Assembly: GCA_964654605.1 (NCBI GenBank)
Contig: CAZZLW010000069.1
Coordinates: 34,102 to 98,101 of the forward strand
Origin: Raineya sp964654605
Lineage (GTDB): Bacteria > Bacteroidota > Bacteroidia > Cytophagales > Thermonemataceae
Direction: 5' to 3'
DNA: 64,000 nt
Shown: in pieces, positions 9,381 through 18,072 of the stretch
Layout of the letters: each line of letters opens with the position of its first letter
Numbering within the stretch: the stretch's first letter is position 1
Notes under the pieces: model-generated
Seen by the model: only the letters and a program-made list of their open reading frames with translations
Told to the model about the DNA's origin: nothing
Databases searched by the model: none
Translations under genes and position numbers: made by a program

Positions 9381-10679
9381 TTATTTGATGAATTTGAACA
9401 AATCCAACTCTTTGAACTTTACTTTTTGTAAGGCTCTTGTCATAAAGCCTTCTATTTCGTAAGGGAAAAAGGAGGCTCGCCAAGAACCTGTATTCGTGAT
9501 TACCACCCAAGCAAAGCCATCGCTACGGCGAGTAAGTGAAATATTGGTGCTGGCAAGGTTGCCTGTACGCCACCATTTTTCGGGTGTGATTTGCTTCCAA
9601 CCCAAAGCCTTTTGTATTTGCAAGCTATCGGTAGTTTGGAGTGTCATTTCGGCAATGCTTTTAGCAGTTAAAAAGTCTTTGGGATTTTCCCAAGCATCAA
9701 TGTAGCTCAAAAAGCGTAACATATCTACTGAACTGGCTATCCAGCCCCCAGCGGCTCCCAAACCCTGAATATAAGTACCTTCATAGGCTCTTGAAGCTGA
9801 ATCGTGTGGGGCATAAATAGAAAGATTTTGAGGGGTATTTGTCGCAACATAGTACCTGACTTCGTGAGGAAAACGCTCTTTGTACCTACTTCTACCGATA
9901 CGCATACGTCTGATTTGCATTTTAGCTAAAACAACTTCTCGCATAAAAGTTTCATAATCTTTTCCCGAAACCTCTTCAATGATTTTTCCAAGCAAAGCAT
10001 AGCCAAAATTAGAGTAGTCGTAAAAAGAGCCGGGCGGGAAAACCTTTTTTTGCGATAGCATAAAACGCATTACGCTATCAAAGGGGGGCGGAGAAGGAGT
10101 TTTCATAATTTGAGCAATTTGTACAGGCACAAACATTGGGTCGGTACGGAGATAGTTCCACCAGCCTGCGGTATGAGTAAGCAAGTGCCTGATAGTGATG
10201 CCATACATAGTGGTATCGGCAATCCAAGTGTTGTAACGCTTCAAAATGCCGTTTTTCCCGAATACTTTGCTATCCAAGTTGAACTTGCCTTGCTCTACAA
10301 GGTGCATAATGCCTACGGTAGTGATGAGCTTGGAGGCACTTGCAATGCGAAAAAGATGGTGCGGCTTTACAGGAATTTTTCGTTCTTCATCTGCCCAACC
10401 AAAACCTTTGGCATACACGAGCTTGCCGTAGTAAGAAATGGCTATACTCATTCCCTTAATTTCCCACTGACGTATAAAATCCCAAGCCATACTATCCAGC
10501 AGAGCTGTTTCGGGGGAGGAAGAAAGTACTGCGAGGGTATCGTAATTGATTTCTTCGGTGTCATCAATATCACGGATAATTTTTACAGGTTTTTGAAGCG
10601 AAGGCTTTTCTTGATGAGAAGAGCAACTCACAAATACAAAAACTATCACCCAAGATAACAGATAAACCAAATTCTTCAT
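9381..10679 (-). CDS. Serine hydrolase lipoprotein, class C beta-lactamase-like fold
   Basis: This 432-residue exported protein begins with a lipoprotein signal ending VFVSC (Cys19), so it is probably anchored to a membrane. The active-site pair SASK (S114, K117) and the Tyr motif YSN (Y222 to N224) place it in the beta-lactamase/D-alanyl-D-alanine carboxypeptidase/esterase superfamily (Pfam Beta-lactamase, PF00144). Where many relatives have KTG or HxG, the C-terminal region reads WRTGN, so the third motif is a variant. The substrate cannot be read from sequence; peptidoglycan peptides, esters or D-amino-acid peptides are all possible. A good promoter lies at 10701-10731. A second member of the family is at 29664. 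Confidence 0.82.
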   Translation of the reverse strand: MKNLVYLLSWVIVFVFVSCSSHQEKPSLQKPVKIIRDIDDTEEINYDTLAVLSSSPETALLDSMAWDFIRQWEIKGMSIAISYYGKLVYAKGFGWADEERKIPVKPHHLFRIASASKLITTVGIMHLVEQGKFNLDSKVFGKNGILKRYNTWIADTTMYGITIRHLLTHTAGWWNYLRTDPMFVPVQIAQIMKTPSPPPFDSVMRFMLSQKKVFPPGSFYDYSNFGYALLGKIIEEVSGKDYETFMREVVLAKMQIRRMRIGRSRYKERFPHEVRYYVATNTPQNLSIYAPHDSASRAYEGTYIQGLGAAGGWIASSVDMLRFLSYIDAWENPKDFLTAKSIAEMTLQTTDSLQIQKALGWKQITPEKWWRTGNLASTNISLTRRSDGFAWVVITNTGSWRASFFPYEIEGFMTRALQKVKFKELDLFKFIK

Positions 10680-10700
10680 ATTTTTGCTTACTCAATTCTG

Positions 10701-10731
10701 CAAAAGTAATACAAGACAAGAAAATTACAAA
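10701..10731 (-). promoter_or_regulatory. Bacteroidota-type promoter for the serine hydrolase lipoprotein
   Basis: On the minus strand, TTTG (10731-10728) and TACTTTTG (10708-10701) are separated by 19 bp. This fits the known Bacteroidota consensus TTTG-N19-21-TAnnTTTG. Transcription would start about 15 nt before the ATG at 10679. Confidence 0.7.
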
Positions 10732-10792
10732 AAATTTGGTTTTGGTTACTTTTTTCTAACATTTTGAAAATAATCAATTTTTAGCTTGATAT

Positions 10793-11761
10793 ATGGCTTT
10801 TAGTTTATCGGTAGTAATACCCAACTACAATGGAGTAAATCTACTTGCTCAAAATTTACCATACCTATACAAAGCACTTGAAAGTTCTTTTGTAACTGAT
10901 TTTGAAATTATTGTAGCAGACGATGCTTCAAAAGATAATTCCATTGATTTTTTAGAAAAAAAATTCCCTGATATTATTATTGTTCAGAATAATAAAAATG
11001 TGGGCTTTGCTTCTAACATCAATTCAGGAATTTTCAAGGCAACAAAAGACCTCATTTTTGCAATGAATACTGATATTAGATTGGAAGAGGGATATTTTCT
11101 GCCTTTATTTCGTTATTTTGAATATTCTGATACTTTTGCTGTAATGGGGAAAGTCATTGCTTGGGAAAATGACGATTTGCAAGACTCTGCCAAATATCCT
11201 GATATGTCTTTTTGGAGTATTAAAGGAACTAAAAATTATTCCATTAAAGGTGAGAAAGTGGAAAAAATGTATTCTTTTTTTGCGTCGGGGGCTAATATGC
11301 TTGCTGACCGAAAAAAGCTAATAGAACTAGGTGGTTTTAATGAACTTTTTAGTCCTTACTATGGAGAAGACCTTGATTTAGGCATTACGGCTTGGCGAGC
11401 AGGATATAAGATTTATTTTGAACCTCAAGCTGTTTGTAGGCATTTGGCTTCCTCTACCATAAAGAAAGAACCTTCTGAAAAAGTTAAAATAATAACCAAA
11501 CGAAATAAATTTATTTTACATTATTTGCATTTTGAAAAGTTTGACTTGTTAATTTATTGTACAAAACTAATTGCCTACTTTGTTTTGAAGTGTCTTGTTT
11601 TTGACAAATATTTTATTCGTGGGTTTGCCCTTTTTATCAGTTCTCTAAAAGAGATTAGAAAAGTTAAAAGATCTTTACAAAAACACAGGAAAAAAAGCAT
11701 TAGAAATGTGGTAAAAGAAATTGAGAATAGCTTAAAGGAAAAGAAAATAGAAATATTTTAA
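10793..11761 (+). CDS. Family 2 glycosyltransferase
   Basis: This 322-residue GT-A-fold glycosyltransferase of family GT2 probably adds a sugar to a cell-surface glycan. The N-terminal nucleotide-binding strand VVIPNYNGVNLL, the ADDASKDNS motif, the NTDIR segment (DxD position) and the acceptor-side ED motif in YYGEDLDLGITAW are all visible. A hydrophobic stretch near residues 245-290 (LIYCTKLIAYFVLKCLVF) suggests membrane association. It is followed after 60 bp by an FkbM methyltransferase in the same direction. The pair looks like part of a polysaccharide or glycoprotein decoration locus. Donor and acceptor sugars are unknown. Confidence 0.88.
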   Translation: MAFSLSVVIPNYNGVNLLAQNLPYLYKALESSFVTDFEIIVADDASKDNSIDFLEKKFPDIIIVQNNKNVGFASNINSGIFKATKDLIFAMNTDIRLEEGYFLPLFRYFEYSDTFAVMGKVIAWENDDLQDSAKYPDMSFWSIKGTKNYSIKGEKVEKMYSFFASGANMLADRKKLIELGGFNELFSPYYGEDLDLGITAWRAGYKIYFEPQAVCRHLASSTIKKEPSEKVKIITKRNKFILHYLHFEKFDLLIYCTKLIAYFVLKCLVFDKYFIRGFALFISSLKEIRKVKRSLQKHRKKSIRNVVKEIENSLKEKKIEIF

Positions 11762-11821
11762 CACCGCCGAAAAAACTCTGCAAGTGTATAAAAACATTTT
11801 GAAAAACAAATATTAACTTTT

Positions 11822-12580
11822 ATGCTAAAACGCTATTACAATCTCTTGAAAAATGTAAAGAATTGGCACAAGTATTTTGCCATAAAGAATAACCCTGACA
11901 AGTTTTTTCTCATAAAGGGAAGAGGGGGAGTAGATTTTTGGATTATAGAGGAGATTTTGCCGACATTCAAGGAGATTTATATGCAAGATATCTACCAAAT
12001 AAAATTCTTGCGAAAGGAACTATCTACTCAAGAGCCAATTATTGTTGATATTGGTGCTAATGCAGGATACGCTGCTACTTTCTTTTTTCAGTTTTTTCCA
12101 AAAGCCCGCATTTTATCTTTTGAGCCTTTACCTACTAATTTTGAATTATTAAGTAAGAATCAACAAGAAAACGCCCATTTGCATTGGGAAATTATACCCA
12201 AAGCCGTAGGTGATTGTACTGGTAGTACACAAATTTTTTATTGTAAGAGTAAAGAAATTACCCCCGTTGCAAGCATCTTACAAAACTTTGATGCTCAAAA
12301 CACGGATAATTTATCAGTTGAAATGATTTCTCTGCAAGACATATTTCAAGAATATGCTTTACCTCATATTGACTTGCTGAAAGTAGATTGCGAAGGGGCA
12401 GAGTATGATATTTTATATGCTACACCCAAGCAGATACTTGATAAAGTTCGCTGCATTGTGATGGAAACACATTTTTGCAATAAAGTAAATGCTAATCAAG
12501 ATGCGATGAAGAACTTTTTGCAGAAACAAGGTTTTGAGGTTAAAACTCAAAAAGAGATGCTTTGGGCGTGGAATGCTTAG
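11822..12580 (+). CDS. FkbM family methyltransferase
   Basis: This 252-residue SAM-dependent methyltransferase has the class I motif VDIGANAGYAATF near residue 75, the acidic end of strand 2 in ILSFEPLPTNFELL, and a late FkbM signature LLKVDCEGAEYDIL. FkbM-type enzymes O-methylate sugars or secondary metabolites. Next to glycosyltransferases, methylation of a surface sugar is the likely role. It is downstream of the GT2 gene on the same strand and converges with a second FkbM gene at 12655. Confidence 0.85.
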   Translation: MLKRYYNLLKNVKNWHKYFAIKNNPDKFFLIKGRGGVDFWIIEEILPTFKEIYMQDIYQIKFLRKELSTQEPIIVDIGANAGYAATFFFQFFPKARILSFEPLPTNFELLSKNQQENAHLHWEIIPKAVGDCTGSTQIFYCKSKEITPVASILQNFDAQNTDNLSVEMISLQDIFQEYALPHIDLLKVDCEGAEYDILYATPKQILDKVRCIVMETHFCNKVNANQDAMKNFLQKQGFEVKTQKEMLWAWNA

Positions 12581-12654
12581 AATATGGAAAAGATATTTGA
12601 GAGAAATTCGTCATCTTGGTACGTGAAGCACCGTTCTTTTGAACTAAAATGGTT

Positions 12655-13353
12655 TTATTTTTTCTTAAATAGTTGTTTTATAGGTTTTAACATTTTGATT
12701 AAAGCTATTTGAGCTTTTTTGATAATCAGTTGCAGTTTTTCAAATGTTGAAATAAAAAAAGTACCTTTTTTTACGAAAATAGTATCGCTATCATCTTTAT
12801 ACCATTCTACATAGTTATTTTTCTTTGCCCAATCCATAATTTGTTTGATATTGGGATTGGTGTAATATTTGCCGTGTGTTTCTATTGAAAGAATGTTGGG
12901 CTGGCTAATCATATGTTTGATTACATACCATTCTGCCCCTTCAATATCAATGCTAACTAAATCAAAGTCGCCTCTATCTATTTCGCTGAACATAACACAA
13001 TTCACAGTAATCTTAGAAGAATCCTCTTTTTTGCAATTATCATTCACAATAGCGGGGCTTTTTTCCAAAACACTTACAAAGGTAGAAGCCTCTCTTTTGC
13101 ATAGCTCTATTGTTCCGTTGAAGTCAAAAATAGCAGTTTCAATAACTTTTACATTGGGATATTCTGAAAAAAAATATTCAATTTTACGAACATATTCGGG
13201 GTCTGCTTCAATGAGTGAAGTGGAAACCCCTTCTTTGATAAAGCTAATTACATTAGACTCTTCGGGTAGATACACCCCCACCTCACAAATATTTTTGGGT
13301 GAATAGCCTTTTTCTTTCAGTTTTCTGTATAAACGAATAGCTCCTTTATTCAT
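12655..13353 (-). CDS. FkbM family methyltransferase
   Basis: This is a second FkbM-type SAM methyltransferase (232 residues), divergent from the one at 11822. The motifs are weaker but present: ICEVGVYLPEESNVI in place of the Gly-rich loop, SLIEADPEYV after strand 2, and the family hallmark VSIDIEGAEWYVI near residue 145. The C-terminus is a hydrophobic, Lys-rich tail. It is the last gene of a minus-strand run behind GT17 (3-bp gap) and the ABC exporter, so it probably modifies the same glycan. Confidence 0.8.
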   Translation of the reverse strand: MNKGAIRLYRKLKEKGYSPKNICEVGVYLPEESNVISFIKEGVSTSLIEADPEYVRKIEYFFSEYPNVKVIETAIFDFNGTIELCKREASTFVSVLEKSPAIVNDNCKKEDSSKITVNCVMFSEIDRGDFDLVSIDIEGAEWYVIKHMISQPNILSIETHGKYYTNPNIKQIMDWAKKNNYVEWYKDDSDTIFVKKGTFFISTFEKLQLIIKKAQIALIKMLKPIKQLFKKK

Positions 13354-13356
13354 AAT

Positions 13357-14214
13357 TCAAATTATTAAATTCTGAAACTTGTTTATGTTTTCTTTTACAT
13401 ACTTTGGAAAAAGTATGTTTGTATTGAAAATATCTGTCTTCTGAAAGACTTCGTTTTCGTTAAATAATGATTTTCCCGAAGCAATCAGACTTTTTATTTT
13501 TTGCACGTCTTTATAAGAACCAATGTTAAATTCTGGGTGAGCTAAAGACTCAAGTTTTTTAATGATTCTTTCAATTCCTCCCATATAACTAAAATGCCAG
13601 CCTCCTTCACGTATAATTTTTACTTGAGGTTCTGATAAATCACGTTGTAAGCGTGTTTTTTCAATGGTTTTAGTAATTGTTCTGAGTTCTTTGAAAGAAA
13701 GCATCACACTTCCTTGCCACCAACCAAAGCCATTTTCGTTGATTTGGGCTTTGGCTTTTCCTTCGTAATCGTTTATTTTTTTGCAAATATTATTCAGGAA
13801 ATAGCAGGCAAAATACTGCCGAAAAACTTTGATGCCTTCGGTGTAGGCATATTCTTTTACTTTTTCGGCTCGGGGTATTTCGTCTAAATCTGAAACAATG
13901 ATAACATCATCATCTTTGCAGTTTTTTAGCCCTAATAAAATATGCTCTTTCTGGTGGTCATCGTAGTCCCAAGGGGTAGGTACTCTAAATTTTTTCCAAA
14001 AACTGGGATATTTATCTACAACAATATGAGTAATTTTATGTTCAAAAGCCTTGAAAAGATGTTTGTTTTCTTGGAAATACAAAGGTTTAGGTTGTTTTTG
14101 GAAAGTACGAGTAGCCTCTACAAGTACAAATTTATCAACTACTTCGTCAAGTTCATTTAAGCGAATTTCCAACAACTCCAACTCATTGAAAAAGGCAAAA
14201 CAATCGTAAATCAT
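13357..14214 (-). CDS. Family 17 glycosyltransferase (beta-1,4-GlcNAc transferase-like)
   Basis: This 285-residue protein starts MIYDCFAFFNELELLEIRLN and carries FVLVEATRTF and VSDLDEIPR (DxD-like metal site). These are characteristic of GT17 (Pfam Glyco_transf_17), the family of vertebrate MGAT3, which adds bisecting GlcNAc. Bacterial members occur in polysaccharide and glycoprotein loci. It sits 3 bp after the ABC exporter gene and 3 bp before an FkbM gene, which argues for one transcript and one glycan pathway. The true donor and acceptor are unknown. Confidence 0.85.
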   Translation of the reverse strand: MIYDCFAFFNELELLEIRLNELDEVVDKFVLVEATRTFQKQPKPLYFQENKHLFKAFEHKITHIVVDKYPSFWKKFRVPTPWDYDDHQKEHILLGLKNCKDDDVIIVSDLDEIPRAEKVKEYAYTEGIKVFRQYFACYFLNNICKKINDYEGKAKAQINENGFGWWQGSVMLSFKELRTITKTIEKTRLQRDLSEPQVKIIREGGWHFSYMGGIERIIKKLESLAHPEFNIGSYKDVQKIKSLIASGKSLFNENEVFQKTDIFNTNILFPKYVKENINKFQNLII

Positions 14215-14217
14215 ACA

Positions 14218-16080
14218 TCAAACAATTTTGGTTTCTATTGTCGGAGTAAGGTCTTCAATAATTTCTGCACTTCGGTAAAGTTTAGCATAAAGACTATGGG
14301 GAGTACTCAAAAGCTCTTGATGTGTGCCTCTTTCTACTATTTCGCCTTTATCCATTACTAAGATTTCATCAGCCTTTTGAATGGTGCTTAAACGATGAGC
14401 AATAACTAGGGCAGTACGCTCTTGCATAAGTTCGTTGAGAGCTTCTTGTACAATTTTTTCAGATTCATTATCCAAAGCCGAAGTAGCTTCGTCCAAAATT
14501 AGGATAGGCGGGTTTTTGAGTACAGCTCTGGCGATACTGATACGTTGGCGTTGCCCGCCTGAAAGTTGAGAACCTCTTTCACCGATGTTGGTATGGTAAC
14601 CTTGTGGTAATTTTTCAATGAATTCGTGAGCGTGAGCAATTTTAGCCGCCTGTATCACTTCTTCCATTGTAGCTTCTTTTCCAAAGGCAATGTTATTGAA
14701 AACCGTGTCATTAAATAGTATTGCTTCTTGGCTTACTATACCCATTTGTTTGCGAAGTGAGTGCATAGTGATTTCTTTGATGTCGTAGCCATCAATTAAA
14801 ATTCTGCCTTTTTGTACTTCATAAAAACGACAAAGCAAATCGGCGATAGTAGATTTCCCACTGCCCGAAGCTCCTACAAGAGCTATCATTTTTCCTTTGG
14901 TAATGGAAAAATTTATGTTTTTGAGTACCCACTGCTCATTCCTATAGGCAAAACTTACATTTTCAAACGTGATTCTTTCATTGAAAGTAGGTAAATCTTT
15001 CGCATTAGGTCTATCCTGAATTTCAGGTTTTATATCAATCAGTTCAAAAATTCTTTCAGCAGAAGCTACACCTCTTTGAATGTGGCTAAACATTGTGATA
15101 ATTTCTTTGATAGGCTGTGTAACTTGCGATAATATTCCTAAAAAGCCAAAAAATTGGGACGCAGTAAGCGATTTATCGCCTTGCAAAATTAAATTTCCTC
15201 CATAAAGCACTACACCAATTACCAAAGCCACCCCCATAAACTCGGAAAAAGGTGAGGATAGCTCTCTTTTGTAGCCAATGCTTTTTACCAAGTAGGTATA
15301 TTTTTCATTTTCTACTTTGAACTTTTGTTTTACAAATTTTTCGGCATTGAAAGCCTTGACAATCCGAATACCACTGAAAGTTTCGTCCATTATGCTCAAA
15401 ACCGTGCCAATCGTTTCTTGTACTTGCTTGGATTGCTTGCGAAGTTTATTGACAAGCAAGGCAACAAAACCACCTGTAAGTGGAATGTAAATCAATACAA
15501 AAAGTGTGAGCGAAGGAGAAATGTAAAAAAGGGCAACAAAGTACAAAATCAGTAGGATAGGTTCTCGGAATAAGGCTTTGAAAGAGGTAGTTAGGATAAA
15601 TTCCACTTCTGCTACATCGGAGGTCATACGCGAAAGGATATTACCTTTTCGCTGTTCGGTGAAGTAGCCTAAATGCAGTTCAAGGGTTTTCTCAAAAACT
15701 TCTTGACGAATCTTTCCAACCAAACGAGCTTTTAATTTTTCTAAAACTCTGATAGTTAGATACTTGAATAAATTTGCAAAAAATACCGAAGTAACCACAA
15801 ACAAACACACTTTCCATAGCAAACTAACTGCTCCTTCTTCGTAATAAATTTTCGCTTGCCAATACTGAAAAGTTTGCACAAAATACTCAACAGAAAACTC
15901 AAATGCAGGAATTTGCCCGATAGCTTGGGGTTTGTTTTGGAAAAGTATTTCCAAAACAGGTATAATCATTGTAAAATTGATAAGCCCAAACAGCGATGCT
16001 AAAAGCGAGGTAACAAGAAATACAACAATAAACTTCTGTATTGAGCTAACGATTGTAAATATGCGTAAGTAGGTTTTCAC
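14218..16080 (-). CDS. ABC exporter, fused permease and ATPase (MsbA/lipid A-exporter-like)
   Basis: This 620-residue half-transporter has six membrane segments in the first 320 residues, then a nucleotide-binding domain with Walker A GASGSGKST near 400, the signature LSGGQRQRISIARA near 507 and Walker B ILILDEATSALD near 531. Such exporters flip lipids, lipid-linked glycans or peptides across the inner membrane. Placement with GT17 and FkbM genes suggests a glycolipid or lipid-linked sugar as substrate, but MsbA-type lipid A-core flipping is equally possible. The gene starts 28 bp after the DNA methyltransferase gene. Confidence 0.88.
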   Translation of the reverse strand: MKTYLRIFTIVSSIQKFIVVFLVTSLLASLFGLINFTMIIPVLEILFQNKPQAIGQIPAFEFSVEYFVQTFQYWQAKIYYEEGAVSLLWKVCLFVVTSVFFANLFKYLTIRVLEKLKARLVGKIRQEVFEKTLELHLGYFTEQRKGNILSRMTSDVAEVEFILTTSFKALFREPILLILYFVALFYISPSLTLFVLIYIPLTGGFVALLVNKLRKQSKQVQETIGTVLSIMDETFSGIRIVKAFNAEKFVKQKFKVENEKYTYLVKSIGYKRELSSPFSEFMGVALVIGVVLYGGNLILQGDKSLTASQFFGFLGILSQVTQPIKEIITMFSHIQRGVASAERIFELIDIKPEIQDRPNAKDLPTFNERITFENVSFAYRNEQWVLKNINFSITKGKMIALVGASGSGKSTIADLLCRFYEVQKGRILIDGYDIKEITMHSLRKQMGIVSQEAILFNDTVFNNIAFGKEATMEEVIQAAKIAHAHEFIEKLPQGYHTNIGERGSQLSGGQRQRISIARAVLKNPPILILDEATSALDNESEKIVQEALNELMQERTALVIAHRLSTIQKADEILVMDKGEIVERGTHQELLSTPHSLYAKLYRSAEIIEDLTPTIETKIV

Positions 16081-16108
16081 GATACAAATTTATTCAGTAA
16101 AATGATGT

Positions 16109-17281
16109 TTATGATATTTGCTGGCATTTAATTTTTTCGTAGAATGGTTTGGTAGAAAATATACTATCAGCGATATTATTTAATTTTTGTGTGCAAATTT
16201 GGATAGCTTGCTCCGATTGGTCAATACCTATCCAATTTCTTTCTAATAGATGTGCTGATACAAGTGTTGTCCCCGAACCACAAAAACAATCTAATACATA
16301 GCTTTGAGGATTTGATGAGGTTTGAATAATTAAATTGAGCATATCAGCATTTTTTTCCGTAGGGTAAGTAGGGTATTGTGGGTCTTTGAAATCCCATATA
16401 TCCTGAACTCTTTTGCCCTCTTGTTCATCTAAATATATTTTTTTTCGGGGGTTACCTTTTTCCGACCACTCAATTAGCCCTTGGCTATCCCATAGCTCCA
16501 AAGTAGCAACATCTGTACGCCAGTGTCTTCCTTTGGGAGGTAAAATTCCCTTGAAACTCAAAGCAGTTTTTCCATTCAGCGTTTCGCCAGGTGCGTGTAA
16601 GGGAATTGTTGTGTATCTTCTGCCGTTTTTGTCTATTTTAGGAAAAAGTTTTGTTTTATCCTCTTCGCTGTAAGGCAATTTAGGTTCATTCCAAATAGGA
16701 TTAGCCCCTTTTGAATAAAACAAAACCATATCTTTGATATTTCCATAAGCTTTTCTTGCAAAATTTTTAGGATTACATTTGATACGTGCTATGTCGTTTC
16801 TAAAATTTTTTGCTCCAAAAATTTCGTCCATAATAATTTTCACATAGTGTCCGATTTTGTAATCTATATGTAAGTAAATAGAACCTTTTTCAGAAAGCAG
16901 ATTTTTCAGCAGAAATAATCTTTCTCTCAAAAACTCCAAAAATTCGGTTCCTGTTAGCGTATCAGCGTAAGCGAGTTGTCCATTTTTTTCAAAACTAATG
17001 CTATTAGCTCTTTTTTCAGAAAAGATGAACTTATTATTGGTAGCAAAAGGAGGGTCTATGTATATTAAATCTATTTTACCTGCTAAATTTTGTTTTTCTA
17101 TAAGATGCTTTAAGGCTATAGCACACTCACCCCAAATCAGTTTATTAGGGCTATTTATATCATTTTGTTTAATGAAGTTACTATCACTGATTTTTTGGTA
17201 GATTTCTTTTTCTGTTTTTTTGCCAAAATATTCTATAAACATTATCAAAGATTTTACGCAAAAATACGAATAAATATTCAA
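16109..17281 (-). CDS. Type II DNA methyltransferase, beta-class (probably N6-adenine)
   Basis: This enzyme is the modification partner of the restriction gene just upstream. The catalytic motif IV is DPPF (residues 76-79 from the TTG start) and the SAM-binding motif I FCGSGTT follows near 333. That order (IV, then target-recognition region, then I) defines the beta class; DPPF favours adenine N6 methylation. The longest frame starts at TTG 17281, overlapping the endonuclease stop by 3 bases. The ATG at 17242 (MFIEYFG) is a credible alternative giving 377 residues. Recognition sequence cannot be read from the protein alone. Confidence 0.88.
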   Translation of the reverse strand: MNIYSYFCVKSLIMFIEYFGKKTEKEIYQKISDSNFIKQNDINSPNKLIWGECAIALKHLIEKQNLAGKIDLIYIDPPFATNNKFIFSEKRANSISFEKNGQLAYADTLTGTEFLEFLRERLFLLKNLLSEKGSIYLHIDYKIGHYVKIIMDEIFGAKNFRNDIARIKCNPKNFARKAYGNIKDMVLFYSKGANPIWNEPKLPYSEEDKTKLFPKIDKNGRRYTTIPLHAPGETLNGKTALSFKGILPPKGRHWRTDVATLELWDSQGLIEWSEKGNPRKKIYLDEQEGKRVQDIWDFKDPQYPTYPTEKNADMLNLIIQTSSNPQSYVLDCFCGSGTTLVSAHLLERNWIGIDQSEQAIQICTQKLNNIADSIFSTKPFYEKIKCQQIS

Positions 17282-18060
17282 ACTTGATACAAAAATTCCC
17301 TTAACAACAAGGCACTCATTATGTTTTCATTTTTGTATTTATTGCAAATACTTTGATAGAGCTTGTTTTCACCTTTGATATACACTACTCCATCAAGGAT
17401 AGCAATGGTAATGACCTTATCAGAAGTTACTCCCAATATTCTAACAGCGTCTTCAAATTGAGCGTTTTGGTGTCCTCCAAAATCTGTCAGGAATTTAGCT
17501 TCGCCAATAATGTATTTTTTATTGAAACGAGCTACAAAATCAAGCCCTTTATAGTGTTCATAATTACAGATTTCTTTGACAAATAGTTTTAGTTCTTGGT
17601 CGCTCCCGTCTAAAATAGCATCTTTGTCTGAACTGATAAAAGATTCAAAAGGAATAGGCTCTATGCCCAATGATTTTTTGTTTAGCCATCTTCGGAAAAG
17701 CGGTCCGATTTGTCTATTAGTTTCTTTGGGTTCAGAGCATTTTTCAAAAATTTTATCAAGCCCCATTTCATATAATCTGCCACAAATACGATTGATAGTT
17801 TTAGGATTTCTTTCTATGGCAGAAGTATCTCTTTTCAGGAAAGCTACATAGCTATCTTTGATTGGGAATAAATCCAGCTTCAGAAGTTCTCTGATTAAAC
17901 GAATATTATCTTGTTGATTGAATGCTATTTCTACATTTTGCCAAATATCTTGGCGTATTGTTCTAATTCCTTCGGGAATAGTAGGATACACCTGAAATAA
18001 ATCATCAAGATAAGCCCTTTGATTAGCATACTCTATACTTAGTTCAAGCCAAGGACTCAT
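17278..18060 (-). CDS. Type II restriction endonuclease, PD-(D/E)xK fold (Tsp45I-like)
   Basis: This 260-residue protein has the nuclease core D174 in KGLDFVARF, then E187 and K189 in IIGEAKF, followed by LTDFGGHQNAQ. The motif ETNRQIGPLFRRW near 114 and the overall pattern resemble the Tsp45I family as I remember it, which cuts GTSAC. That assignment is from memory and needs a profile search. The gene overlaps or abuts the methyltransferase behind it and begins 12 bp after the nuoN stop on the same strand. Restriction and modification are therefore translated in sequence from one RNA. Confidence 0.8.
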   Translation of the reverse strand: MSPWLELSIEYANQRAYLDDLFQVYPTIPEGIRTIRQDIWQNVEIAFNQQDNIRLIRELLKLDLFPIKDSYVAFLKRDTSAIERNPKTINRICGRLYEMGLDKIFEKCSEPKETNRQIGPLFRRWLNKKSLGIEPIPFESFISSDKDAILDGSDQELKLFVKEICNYEHYKGLDFVARFNKKYIIGEAKFLTDFGGHQNAQFEDAVRILGVTSDKVITIAILDGVVYIKGENKLYQSICNKYKNENIMSALLLREFLYQV

Positions 18061-18072
18061 TTGTAATTTTTA

